The notes under the pieces: model-generated | What the model was told of the DNA's origin: nothing | The model's database searches: none | The model's input: only the letters and a program-made list of their open reading frames with translations | From: Gadus chalcogrammus | Taxonomy: Eukaryota > Chordata > Actinopteri > Gadiformes > Gadidae | Assembly (NCBI RefSeq): GCF_026213295.1 | Contig: NC_079420.1 | Span: 19,225,776-19,289,775 of the forward strand | Reading direction: 5' to 3' | DNA length: 64,000 nt | Program-made: the position numbers and the translations under genes | In this document: in pieces, positions 54,001 through 64,000 of the stretch | Numbering within the stretch: the stretch's first letter is position 1 | Layout: every line of letters starts with the position of its first letter

Positions 54001-54624
54001 TTTACGTTTCCGTCTCCTATTAATTTGTGCCCATCACTTTCCGACTCGTCTGCAAGAAAGAGTGGCTTTGTTAGGGAATAAGGATGACATTACGGATGTC
54101 TATAATGCACTGATTATATGCATTCACATTATTTCCAACTTCTATCGTCTTTACTTGCTTAAATGCTTATTTTAAACAGCCTTTAGCTTCCGCCAGTAGC
54201 ATAGTTAGCTTAGCTACTAGCATTAACACGCTAACGAAAACATTACGAAGTAATTACAAGCAAGCTGCTAGCAAATCATATACTATGTGAATCAGTTCGA
54301 TTGTTAAGCCTAGTCTTGTACTTTTAACACATACCGATTGTACTCTCAAACGATTACGAACACGTGCTCCTAATGTGTCTAGAATTAACTGCTGTAATGA
54401 TAGCGCTACCTAGTACTGTAACGAAAAGGGCCCTTTCCACACCTTTTATACATTCGCATTTCCAAGTAGAAAAAATAATGCAATCAAGTTTGAAATACAC
54501 CTTCAGATCCGGAGCTTCCTTCTTCCCTCAAATGAGATGTCCCAACGCGAGTACCAGGCGGCGAGAGCTGCAGTATTGTTCTGCGACCGACCGTTCCTCC
54601 AGCGATGCGAGATTTCTTTCCCAT
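48062..54624 (-). CDS. fnbp4: Formin-binding protein 4
   Basis: Seventeen minus-strand exons join in frame to 882 residues: 54501-54624, 53966-54049, 53738-53862, 53361-53541, 53064-53211, 52720-52822, 52272-52616, 51975-52167, 51666-51787, 51463-51567, 51076-51209, 49866-50002, 49461-49747, 49139-49256, 48818-49011, 48523-48680, 48062-48152. The start MGKKSRIAGG matches the family. WW domain 1 is in exon 5 (GDWQEVWDDNSGCYYYWST..EVSWELP). WW2 spans exons 11-12 (KGWSCHWDR / EHRRYFYVNDRT..SRWDFP). A polyproline block in exon 13 is followed by acidic DSDGDIMEVEMEMDDED. The C-terminus KMPSLVKKWQSIQKELDEED...NANFEALPVDWRERLKKRK is the family signature. FNBP4 is a nuclear/cytoplasmic scaffold whose WW domains bind proline-rich formin FH1 segments. 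Intron 5 has a GC donor (AACAG|GCAAGT). Confidence 0.97.
49580..49735 (+). other. G-rich strand of the fnbp4 polyproline exon
   Basis: Proline codons on the minus strand put many runs of 3-7 G on the plus strand, for example GGGGGAGGGGGAGGCGG. This could form quadruplexes, but it is a by-product of coding for PPPP. Confidence 0.6.
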
Positions 54625-55030
54625 CCCTTTTTCCCCTGGTGGTTTGGGGAGGAAGCGAACCCGGTCGCGGGGAGGAGATCCACTGCGGCTGCGCGGTTGC
54701 GTCACACCAGCACCAGGGTCACGTGACAGAAATACATAAACTTCCGGTTCATGTGTTTTGTATGCTGTTTGGCTTTGGGGATGCCGCTGAGATGTTCTGA
54801 ACCCAAGTAATTTGTCACGGCATACCGCATGACGCTAGCAATAGGGCATCGGTTTGTGTTGTGAGGTCTGATCGCCTGCAGACACGCCGTTGTGAATATG
54901 ACTAACTCTTCCATGTTCGTTAAAGGTGGGGATAAACAAAAAGAAACGTCTTAAGTACCTCCCACCGGCCGATATATAAGACAAGGACGCCCCAGCTAGC
55001 AACTGCCAAAAGCCATCAAACCTCTTGTCC
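54625..55030. promoter_or_regulatory. Shared promoter region of fnbp4 and the seipin gene
   Basis: The two start codons are 443 bp apart and point away from each other. The GC-rich end is next to fnbp4. A TATATAAG is present at about 54972-54979, about 90 bp upstream of the seipin start. Confidence 0.6.
54718..54727. promoter_or_regulatory. Palindromic GTCACGTGAC E-box
   Basis: Perfect 10-bp palindrome that matches the core of the CLEAR element recognised by TFEB/TFE3 and also USF/MYC-type factors. It sits 94 bp upstream of the fnbp4 start and 341 bp upstream of the seipin start. Confidence 0.6.
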
Positions 55031-55051
55031 ATGGGACTACTAGTGACATAG
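55031..55051 (+). promoter_or_regulatory. Short upstream open reading frame before seipin
   Basis: ATG followed by five more codons and TAG, 16 bp upstream of the seipin start codon. If included in the mRNA it could reduce translation. Confidence 0.4.
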
Positions 55052-55067
55052 GGTCGATTAAGAAACT

Positions 55068-56207
55068 ATGGGAACCGCGATGGGGCCGGTTCTGATGTGG
55101 TTGCAGGATGTGGCAGCTTTCACCCTCCTCAAAGCTCGTCGGACTCTGCTTCAGGCTCTTTTACTGTTGTGTGTAATAGTTCTGCTTCTCTGGGTGTCCA
55201 TTTTTCTGTATGGAAGCTTCTATTACTCTTACATGCCCACTGTCAGCTTCTCCACTCCGGTCCACTATCAATACAAGACTGACTGTGATCCTTCCGAACC
55301 GCTTCTCTGTTCATTCCCGATTGCCAACGTATCCCTTCTGAAGAACGGGAGAGACCAGGTAATGGCTAATGGCCAACCATATAGAGTCTCTTTGGAATTG
55401 GAGATGCCCGAGTCTCCAGTAAACGAACAGCTGGGGATGTTCATGGTCAAGATGTCCTGCTACGCAAAGGGAGGAGAGACTGTTTCGTCAGTAGCACGCT
55501 CCACAATGCTGCACTATCGCTCTACCGTCCTCCAGATCCTCAGCACACTTTTTTTCTCCCCTATTTTGATGACTGGAATAACTGAGCAAAAGCAACTCGT
55601 AGATGTTGAGCTCTTCTCAGACTACAGGACAAATGCATATCTCCCCTGCGTTGGAGCTGTCATTGAGATCCACTCCAAACGAGTACAGATTTACTCTGCT
55701 CAACTACGTATCCATGCTTACTTTACCGGAGTACGTTATGTCCTATACAACTTCCCCTTAACTTCTGCATTCCTCGGCGTAGCCACCAACTTTGCTTTCC
55801 TGAGTGTCGTTGTGCTCTGCAGCTACCTGCAGTTTATCTGGGGTGGCCTTTGGCCTCCAGAGCAAGTAAGAGTTCGGGTGATGACGGGGAACAATGCTCG
55901 TTTTCAGCGAAGAGGAGAATCTGCTCGGATGCGCATGAGGAAGGTTTCCACCGGGAAGGAGTTCGAAGAACCCACCGTGATCGGATCTTTGAATGAATCG
56001 TCTGATGTACCAGGAACTGACACGCTACTAGGGACTTCCAGAATGGACCCCTCAGACATGCTGGAGGAGTTGCCTGGGATTGACGAGGAAGACCAAGGCA
56101 TTCAAGATCCTCCTAATTCTACCGACCCTGAGGTCCTGTTGGAGATGTCACCCGATCCGAGTGAAACAGTTCTGCGACAGAGACCTGGAGCTTCAGTGTC
56201 CTTTTAG
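55068..56207 (+). CDS. bscl2: Seipin (BSCL2 family), uninterrupted coding region
   Basis: One open frame of 379 codons. TM1 lies at about residues 28-52 and TM2 at about 230-258, flanking the ER-lumenal lipid-binding domain. The glycosylation sequon IANVS (N87) corresponds to human N88, and the segment GAVIEIHSKR matches the human A212 region. LELEMPESPVNEQLGMF, EQKQLVDVEL and YFTGVRYVLYNFP are also family hallmarks. The acidic tail ends LRQRPGASVSF, like human ALRQRPTCSSS. Seipin forms ER oligomers at lipid-droplet contact sites and organises droplet growth. Human BSCL2 is spread over about ten coding exons; here the coding part has none. It is therefore either a retrocopy that kept function or a lineage with intron loss; teleosts may carry a second, spliced copy. 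The frame is fully intact, which argues for selection. A polyadenylation signal lies at 57318. Confidence 0.94.
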   Translation: MGTAMGPVLMWLQDVAAFTLLKARRTLLQALLLLCVIVLLLWVSIFLYGSFYYSYMPTVSFSTPVHYQYKTDCDPSEPLLCSFPIANVSLLKNGRDQVMANGQPYRVSLELEMPESPVNEQLGMFMVKMSCYAKGGETVSSVARSTMLHYRSTVLQILSTLFFSPILMTGITEQKQLVDVELFSDYRTNAYLPCVGAVIEIHSKRVQIYSAQLRIHAYFTGVRYVLYNFPLTSAFLGVATNFAFLSVVVLCSYLQFIWGGLWPPEQVRVRVMTGNNARFQRRGESARMRMRKVSTGKEFEEPTVIGSLNESSDVPGTDTLLGTSRMDPSDMLEELPGIDEEDQGIQDPPNSTDPEVLLEMSPDPSETVLRQRPGASVSF

Positions 56208-57317
56208 GCATGGTCTTTGGTGCATGCAGTTACCCATATGCTAACGATTCCCCAAACTCCCCATCCTCGTTACACAGATGGACGGTGATGGTGAAAGTAT
56301 TTGTTTTTTTGTTTGTTCATAAGCTATTTTTTTTCTTGTCTATTTAACATTTATCCCCCACCACCAAAACAAGGTTTGTCTATACATTCATTTAAGGCCT
56401 CGTTTGGATGTGTCATCGATTTAATTTCATGAGATGTGCTCTACGGGTTCACCATTGATTCAATACTCATGGTTCTTATATTATTTTCATGTCTTCACTT
56501 TTGACTTCATCAGATGACACTCATGCTTAGATTCTGGGGATTAAGATTGCATGCTCGGTAGTTAATTGTCACACCCTCCTTTCTTGGCACCAACGCAGAC
56601 TATTGGAATGACTGGATGTATTATTTGTACTCCCACTATAAAGCATGTACCAACTTGCAACTAACTTCTCTGTCAGCACACACTTAATTGTGGTGCCTCT
56701 TCACACACAGTAAACAGATTAATGTGAATATAATTAGAAATGTCATATTATGTCTATCATTGAGTCTTTCATTAGGATTTGAGGCCTTTCCTATAATAGG
56801 TATTTGAGGGAATACAGCTATGAGGTATATCATGTGTACTTTTCCCATACCATACAATACCTGTGGTACACTGACTAGGGTATCCGGTATTACTGGTATA
56901 TTTCTTGAAATGTCAAACCTAAACATGGTGGATGCTTGATAAATGTTTTACCAACTTGCTTTCTTTACTTTGCTGTTACAGGGTTAACTTGGCTATGGAA
57001 GTTTGGTTTCTTACGCACATATTTTGTTGTCCTTTGTTTGGATGCAGATGGAGAATGTAGGGCAAGGTATTGTTAAGTACAGTAATACAATGTTAAATAA
57101 CAAAGTAAAATAAGTTTGGGATGTCAGTTTCTGAAGAATGCATAAAGAGCTTTTGTTCATAGATAATAGGTTTTGTTCATTGAAGGATGTGGGGGAAATG
57201 GAAAGGCCAAAGACGTTGTTAGGTAGTATATTAACACTGCTATTGTTGCTGCAAAATGCGATTGTCAATGTGTGCGCATCTCATAAAAATATAAATGTTG
57301 TTTATTCTCTGTTCCAT

Positions 57318-57323
57318 AATAAA
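57318..57323 (+). promoter_or_regulatory. Polyadenylation signal of the seipin gene
   Basis: AATAAA about 1.1 kb after the stop codon, followed by a T-rich stretch. It would be expected of a functional transcript. Confidence 0.5.
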
Positions 57324-58199
57324 AGCATATACTAACATAAATCCTTTTACCTTTTCTTTTTTTGACAAAGTGCTAGTTTTCCAATAGCATCAATATGTGG
57401 CTAGAATTTCTAGAATTGTTTTTCTCCTATTTACTGCATTACTTTAAAAGCATTACAACAATTCTGTCGATGCATGTATTTTTGATTTATTTTGGGAAGA
57501 CCATATCTTCAGGTTAAATGGATGACTTCACATTTTTATTTTCCCATGGCCATGGGAAATATTCATAATCAGCATTTGTCCACAAACAATAATCAACACC
57601 TTTTTTGTACAACCTACTTCTTCTACTTGTAACAAATACACTCTTATATTTATAGGTGTAATAATTCAATTGAGCCTTATATCCTTTTACAGAACCTATT
57701 AGCAGTTTTATTTAAAGCCATGACTGCAATCTATCAAATCAATTATGCATTGGTCTGAATGAGGAGCAGCATGGAGGAACTCAGCCATCACTTGAATGTA
57801 ATAAATATATCCCTGTACTTAGCCTTTGTGCTGACATTTGATCACACCAAGAAAAATTTAAATCGAACAAAAATAACTCACGAGTTGAAGTCAATATAAT
57901 AGATATTTGTTAGATGTGTATACAGGTTTGTATGATATACATTTCATTATATTAGTATACTTAATATATTTTATAGTATCTCGGCTGGTCGTGCCTATTG
58001 TCTATCCACAATATCAATCATTTCTGTTTCAAATTGACAAATGTAATTTAAGCTATCGTCAGAAAGTGGTGAACATTTAAAAAATGGATCTATAAACAAT
58101 TAACTAGACACTGCACACTATTAATAGCATAGAAGCATCAACATATTTCCTTCAAAAAGCACAGAGACACCAAAGCCAGACATGCATGTGGCCTGCTAC

Positions 58200-58305
58200 A
58201 GCCAGGCCATGTTATGAGTAGTTAGATGGTTAAGTTTTCTGCTCAAGGACATCAAAACAGCATATACTGTTCTAAGGCTCTACCCACTGAGCTACTGCAC
58301 TCCCT
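58200..58305 (-). mobile_element. Decayed tRNA-derived SINE fragment
   Basis: On the minus strand GTAGCTCAGTGGGTAGAGC is an A-box-like head, followed by a degraded copy of the same central block seen at 12545-12778. Confidence 0.5.
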
Positions 58306-58508
58306 AATTCCAGGTTTCATTACAAAATAATACCATTATCTTTTCCCATATTCTAAGAGCGCTTGTATTGCTCATGCAGAATAAACTGGCCATTCTCCAA
58401 ACAGTAATCCACTTTAGCACTTGAGGGGTTGCCTTGAACATGCAGTTCTGAGCGTTGCCAGAGCTGGTGGTCAGGAGTTTCTTCTGCCTTATCAGTGTTC
58501 TCTATCCC

Positions 58509-59324
58509 TCATGTTTGTCCTTCCTCAAGCTCTGCTGTCCTTTCACCCGGTAGTTTAGGGATGTACTCGTCTTCCTCGTCTTCCTCTTCATCTGAATTGT
58601 CCGCCCAGCGTCCAACCCTCCTGGCTCCATCGGCGATCACAGGGGCGTTGACGCAGGGGTTGTGGTCATAGATCACAAGCTTCAAGCCCTGTAGATGAGA
58701 CAGACGTGGAAAGTAGCGGATCTTATTCCTGTCCACGTCGACAACAGCTAAAAACTGCATTTCCAGTAGAACTGATGGGAACTCGCTCAGCTGGTTCCCA
58801 GCGAGCCATATGCTGCGTAGCTCTCCAAGTCCCCCCAGTTCCGGAGGTAAACTTCGGATCTGGTTATAACCCAGGTGCAACGTTTTGAGATTTGAGAGTT
58901 CACAAACCACCTGGGGGAATTGGGTGAAGCAGTTAGTCTCCAGCCACAGAGTATTAAGCTCCTTAAGGTCTTCCAGTTCTCTTGGGAGTCTATAGAGCCT
59001 GTTGTTGCCCAGGTAGAGTATATTCAGGTGGGTTAGCCTGCAAACAACTTCAGGTAGCTCATCAAAACAGTTGAAATCCAGGGCCAGCAGTTGGAGTTTC
59101 CTCAGGCTTTGAACTTCAGGGGGCAAGCTGTTCAGGTTGTTGTCACTCAGGTACAACTTTACCAGCTCCCCAAAGACACACACAGGACTAGGGAGCCGCC
59201 GTAGCTGTCGGCTGCTCAGGTCCACAGCCCGATCAAATGGCATTTCTTTTAGGTCTCCCACCAAGAAGCGCTGGCAACGCTCTGATGGAATGAAAGCCAT
59301 GACACTTCGCAATGCATTTCCCAT
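58509..59324 (-). CDS. lrrc10: Leucine-rich repeat-containing protein 10 (cardiac)
   Basis: A single coding exon of 271 residues (human LRRC10: 277, also one exon). The start MGNALRSVMAFIPSERC matches the human MGNTIRALVAFIPADRC. Seven or eight leucine-rich repeats run from about residue 28 to 210 (LVKLYLSDNNLNSLPPEV, ILYLGNNRL, TLWLETNCF, TLHLGYNQI, SIWLAGNQL, VVDVDRNKIRYFP), followed by LKLVIYDHNPC and GARRVGRWA. The acidic C-tail (DNSDEEEDEEDEYIPKL) differs from mammals. LRRC10 is a heart-specific cytoskeletal and Ca-channel regulator in cardiomyocytes. I start it at the ATG at 59324; three more in-frame codons upstream lack an ATG. It and cnot2 also lie on the same human arm (12q15). Confidence 0.97.
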   Translation of the reverse strand: MGNALRSVMAFIPSERCQRFLVGDLKEMPFDRAVDLSSRQLRRLPSPVCVFGELVKLYLSDNNLNSLPPEVQSLRKLQLLALDFNCFDELPEVVCRLTHLNILYLGNNRLYRLPRELEDLKELNTLWLETNCFTQFPQVVCELSNLKTLHLGYNQIRSLPPELGGLGELRSIWLAGNQLSEFPSVLLEMQFLAVVDVDRNKIRYFPRLSHLQGLKLVIYDHNPCVNAPVIADGARRVGRWADNSDEEEDEEDEYIPKLPGERTAELEEGQT

Positions 59325-62155
59325 TCTGCTCAATTACATGCTAATGACACATCAGTCACCTCTACATGAGTGTCAACCGAAGTAAATGTTTGAGGCTATT
59401 AAAAGAAGTCCGGGAACGGTCTTCCAACACCTCTCTGAAGATATGTTCTTTGGTGGCATGTATAAAAGGAGGAGAACATTGAAATTAGTAAGACCACAAC
59501 ATTGTAATAATAATCAAATCAATCAAATAAACTAAAGAACTGTATCTTTCCCAAATCGGTTACATCAACTCCCACACTGATATGATTTTACTATTGTACT
59601 CTAATTACTTTAAAATCTATTTGATGTACTGTAAATTATTAGCTTTAGTTAAAAGGCAATATAGAATAAAAGTTTATCCTCAAAGACACATACCTTTAAT
59701 GCCTTTCCAACTGCCCATGATTCTCTGCTTCTTCCAAGTAGACCATGTGTTTGTCTAACTCAATGAGCAGAATACGTATTGTATCCCCTTGTTATGTATC
59801 CTCTTGGTAGTTATTCTCTTGTGCATTCACCTCACTCCCTATTGCTCCGAGCTTTTCGCTGACTTTCAAGCGATAGCAACCACTGGCAGATTTCTCCTCC
59901 CATCTGTGCCTGATGACTCTTTTCCCCCTCCTTACCCATGGCTGAGGTGTGGGAGAGAGAGAGCGACAGGAAGAATGCCGGTTCCAGAGTGCCACTGATA
60001 AGCATGAGAGTTGCTCTGCGATTTAAAGAGGAGCGGAGGTCAAGTCCATGCTCTGCATCCATGACACTGATCTAATAATAATAATAATAATACATTTAAT
60101 TTAGAGGCGCCTTTCAAGACACCCAAGGTCACCTTACAGAGCATATGGTCATCATAAATCGTTTAAAAAAACAAGACATTGTAGAAAAATCTGAGTCTGA
60201 TCTGGGACCCATAAGTAGACCACCAAAAAAACATGTGTGCATGACCCGTTGCAGGGGGGTCAGGAGAAGTGTAGGCTATAAGGGCATGTTTTCAGTGTCT
60301 CTTGTAGAAGTGATGAGGTGTAATAGTGGATGTATAGCACAAGGGAAGGCCTGTGTGTTTTCTCAGCACCATATTGTGATGCTGTTTGAGAAATGCACAT
60401 GGAGCCTATAGTTGGATTCAAACAGGAAATTAAAGTAAACACAATATGAAGCTTTATTAATCATGTGAGGCAAATACAGGTTAATTCAACTGGAAATAAT
60501 CTTATTCGCCTCTGCTATCTCATAATCATTGGGGCTATTTTCTAACAAGAGAACACTGGGCAGGATTTTATTTTCCTTATCTTTAAGGGGACCAGCTACC
60601 CCATCTCATCTCACTTCTGTTAACACACTTCTTTTTTTTTTTAGAACTTGTCCTTCTGCTTATCTACTTTCACATTTGGGCCTCTGGCAGGGAATAAGAA
60701 AGCTATGAACACAGAAAACATTATGCTTCAACGTTTTATATAGCATTGTCTTTGTAAAGGGTAGACCTATTCATCTATTCATAACGGTACAAACTTATGG
60801 ATAATGTTAGTCTTACTTTCACATGTTCCTTTAGTAGTAATAGTAATGGTAGTAGGCTAATATATTCTAATTTAATTGGAATATGTTTTGCATGCATGAA
60901 TTTTACATTAAATCACACTGAAATTGTACAACGATTTACATTATTAAATAAATTCTATGATATTATTGCAATTGTGAGTGAGAGAGAATAACACGATTCG
61001 ACTGTTCGAATATGGAAGGGATAAACATCGGGGAATTTTGCGTTTTGTTAACAAATAAAACGCTAAACATGATATCACAAAGCAAATGAGCTTTGTGACG
61101 GTTTATTTAAAAAAAATTGACATAGAGCCAGAGAGACGTACACAAATGTTACAGACTGCGCTAACTCGGTGTACGGAAATGGGCAGCAGGTTCTAAGGTC
61201 AGAGGGTAAAGGCTATTCTCTGGATTGAGAATACACACAGCCATCTTGGATCAAAAGAAGAGAAGGGAAATTGATGCGGTGAGGATGTTCGTTTTTTCCC
61301 CAGGATTTCATTGTTTAGAGAACATTAAACGATATAGAGTGGAATATTCGTCTTGGTTACCCCCCCGTATCCGTCCATTCGTGATTTTTGCGAATTGATG
61401 AATTGAGCAGCCGACTGTTTGCTGCATCTGTTTAGTCTGGTGCTCGCTGCAAACCAAGCGTAAATGGAGACAAGAAAACGGCAGCTGGCCGTGGATAAAT
61501 GAAGGCTATGCAGGCCTAGATTAATCTACGATGTTGAAAAGGCTGATACTGGCTAAATGTTGGTGTTTCTATTTACACGATTGTAAATGGTACGGTGTGT
61601 TTTTGAACACTACGCTGAGTAAAATGAGCATTTGTTGGTTAGCGTTGGTGTTAGTCCGCTTGCTAATTGACGTTAGCTATGCTAACGCGGAGCGACTGCA
61701 CAACAACTAGCATTAGCTGCACTGTGTGCTAAACAGAGTTAGCTCGTTAGTTTGGGAAATTGCATCGTTAAATGGTTATTGCATTAAAATCGTTTACTTT
61801 TTAAAGTACTGTAAATGAACTGTGAAAACGGACAGAATAATGCTTTTGGAATAGCACCGCAACTATAAAACCCATTATATAATGAACATAGGTCTCTGTC
61901 ATCAATGGACCCTTACAATTTACATTTCTTTAGTACATGTTAACGCACCAAAACGTTCGGGGTCTTTGTTTACCTTTTGTAAAGATGTATTGTTAGGTTG
62001 AAAGTATCAAAAATATCCGCTCGACCGAAGTTCATTATCTATGAAGATAATGGGAGTTTTGAACCTTTATTCTGTACGTTAAACAACGTTGGTACTAATT
62101 CTGTAGTTAAAGCTGTAACAGCCCCTGACTCAAGCATGTTTTTCCTTTCATACAG
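59325..62155. other. Intergenic region lrrc10 - cnot2
   Basis: Contains the lrrc10 promoter and, from about 61100, probable 5' untranslated exon(s) and intron 1 of cnot2, which I could not delimit. A fish LINE-tail-like fragment is listed separately. Confidence 0.5.
60070..60145 (+). mobile_element. LINE 3' tail fragment
   Basis: AATAATAATACATTTAATTT followed by AGGCGCCTTTCAAGACACCC and AAGGTCACCTTACA is a familiar fish retroelement tail. Confidence 0.55.
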
Positions 62156-63913
62156 GTGACGAAGGCATGTTCGGTTCTAGAAAGAAGTTTGTAGAGTTTG
62201 TCGAGGTAGTCGATAACGACTTTCCCGATGAAAGCATGTACTACAACCAGCCGTCGATGTTCCCACATCGGACGGACAAGGATGTAAGTTTGGGCATCAT
62301 GGCCTCTGCATTGCTTTTCACTGTTGTACTCATTTGTTTACTTTAGAGTGACCAGTACTTTCATAATATTGTATTTGTTTCAGATGCTGTCGTCTCCTTC
62401 GCCATCATCATCAGGTCAACTGTCACAGCTTGGTGCCAGTTTGTATGGTCCACAAAGTGAGCTTGCAAAGCTTAAGTTGTTAAAAAGTAACAGGATAATT
62501 GTCATCGCAACAAAATATTCAGTGCTATAAGACGTCACCTCAGCAGAGGAAGCGGTATTGTGGTTAAGTTGCGATGAGAAACTGGCACATTGCTTGAATC
62601 AAAACAAAAAAATACTGCAACCGGGACATGTTGCCGGTAGATTCGTTGGGCCATACTTACGGCTGATCTAACTTAACCAAACAACAGCTCAACCCCGGGC
62701 CATCATTCATAGCAAAAATGTCAAACTTTAGACAATTGAACTATTATAACGGTTTCCATTTCCCCCTTTCTTTCTCTTTCTCTTTCTCTCTGTTTAGGCG
62801 CCCTCGGGTTCTCGATAAGGGGAATGGGTAACAACACGCCTCAGTTAAATCGCAATTTATCGCAGGGCTCCCAGCTACCAAGTCACATTACGCCCACAAC
62901 GGGGGTACCCTCCATGTCCCTCCATACCCCACCATCACCAAGCAGGTGCGTGACCACTGCAGGTGTTTTGCACCCATTTCCTTGTTCTAAAGGTGCATCT
63001 CCGTCTCCATGTTTGTGGGTGAAATGGGCATGATAGAAGTCTGACGATAACTTCCCATCTGCCATCCTTGAACTCGTGAATTCAGACACCTCCATACAGC
63101 TTGGAGATTGTGTTACACGGGGAGTGTTGTTTTTTGTTTCTTTGATGCACACAAAGGCGGCCAGACGCACCTGTTCAGACGTGCCTCTATCCCTTCCACA
63201 GGGGGACTTTGCCGATGAACTCGAGGAACATGCTGAACCACGCCCAGGTGGGGCAGGGCATCGGTATGACGGGTAGGACCAACAGCATGGGCAGCTCAGG
63301 GCTGGGCAGCCCCAACCGCAGCTCCCCGAGCATCATCTGTATGCCCAAACAGCAACCAGCACGCCAGCCCTTCACCATAAACAGGTACGTTGGGCCCGAC
63401 CCGGCTGTGTGGATGAAAGTCATGCGGAAATGGAGTTATGGAGCTTGGTTTATTATGGGGGACGGGGGGGTATGTTTGTTTGGCAGTGTACTGTCGCTTA
63501 ACAGCTGCAATTGGTTGTATAGTAGTTGAGATTCTCTTCTTCTTTTTTTGTGTGACTACAGCATGTCAGGGTTTGGAATGAATCGCAATCAAGCTTTTGG
63601 GATGAACAACTCTTTATCAAGCAACATCTTCAACGGCACAGGTTTGTATGTTTTGGAATTGAGTGCGCCCAGTCAAGTCACTTTTTTGTTTTTTCACCAC
63701 TGTGGACATAATATATTGGTTATCTAATAATCGCATGACGGCGATAAGTGAACGTGTGTAATACAAGTCCGCCTCTTCTATTTGCAGACGGGAGTGAAAA
63801 TGTAACCGGATTGGATCTGTCCGACTTCCCCGCGCTGGCAGACAGGAGTCGAAGAGAAGGTAGCGGAAACCCCACACCACTGCTCAACCCGCTGGCTGGA
63901 AGGGCTCCCTATG
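62156..63913 (+). CDS. cnot2: CCR4-NOT transcription complex subunit 2, N-terminal part
   Basis: Six exons in frame: 62156-62283 (first ATG seen at 62167), 62384-62456, 62798-62945, 63202-63384, 63562-63641, 63788-63913. The gene runs off the right edge after an intact donor (TATG|GTGAGG). The encoded sequence is FGSRKKFVEFVEVVDND, SMFPHRTDKD, SGQLSQLGASLYG, GMGNNTPQLNRNLSQGSQLP, SPSIICMPKQQPARQPFTIN, FGMNRNQAFGMNNSLSSNIF and VTGLDLSDFPALADRSRREG. It tracks human CNOT2 almost residue by residue. The product links CNOT1 and CNOT3 through its C-terminal NOT box (outside the window) and controls mRNA deadenylation. The human N-terminus has about 20 more residues from an upstream exon; I did not find that exon, so the true start may be further 5'. 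Confidence 0.96.
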
Positions 63914-64000
63914 GTGAGGCGACCGGCCGGCCAGAGCCGCCTCTATGGCCACGCAACCACCGTTAACATGTGAAACCTGTACTCCAGCCAGATGGCAAAC

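Larger units (their letters stand above)
56208..58508. other. Seipin 3' untranslated region and intergenic DNA
   Basis: The probable 3' untranslated region runs to about 57340 (AATAAA at 57318). Beyond that the DNA is AT-rich, with a decayed tRNA-SINE-like piece near 58200-58305. No gene seen. Confidence 0.55.

Noticed and set aside
59325..59333. Upstream extension of lrrc10 by three codons
   Set aside because: It would start at TTG; the ATG at 59324 matches the family start MGN.

Overview
This window is vertebrate nuclear DNA, and almost certainly teleost fish. The genes are split by short introns with clear donor and acceptor sites, and their proteins match vertebrate families closely. There are many long (CA)n/(GT)n tracts and fish-type tRNA-derived SINE fragments, and nothing is arranged as an operon. 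The heavy dinucleotide load would fit a gadiform such as cod, but that is only a guess.

Left third (1-17 kb): mostly non-coding and repeat-rich. It holds one 5' coding exon (minus, 4045-4201) of an unrecognised membrane-anchored protein beside an 0.8-kb CACAGAGA satellite, a decayed hAT-type transposon, a duplicated 235-bp element, a SINE and several very long microsatellites.

Middle (17-38.6 kb): a small unrecognised protein (17184-17549, +); a divergent class A GPCR with no introns (18190-19170, -); hdhd5 (21182-24458, +, 8 exons); rab19 (25376-26865, -, 3 exons); ccdc34 (28790-30843, -, 6 exons); slc15a5 (32448-36222, +, 9 exons); tmem17 (37158-38563, +, 5 exons).

Right third (39-64 kb): agbl2 (39112-47022, -, about 22 exons) with a tRNA-Ala(UGC) gene on the opposite strand of one intron; fnbp4 (48062-54624, -, 17 exons); a seipin gene with an uninterrupted coding region (55068-56207, +), head to head with fnbp4; lrrc10 (58509-59324, -); and the 5' half of cnot2 (62156-63913 and beyond, +).

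The genes are independent transcription units. One functional theme stands out: rab19, ccdc34, tmem17 and agbl2, four of five consecutive genes between 25 and 47 kb, all belong to families tied to cilia, flagella or tubulin modification. RFX X-box-like motifs lie at the promoters of three of them. Three introns in three different genes (slc15a5, agbl2, fnbp4) begin with GC instead of GT, each fixed by reading frame. I found no clearly new multi-gene system. The best leads are the atypical GPCR, the intronless seipin, the two unrecognised proteins, the GC-AG introns and the X-box/cilia neighbourhood.
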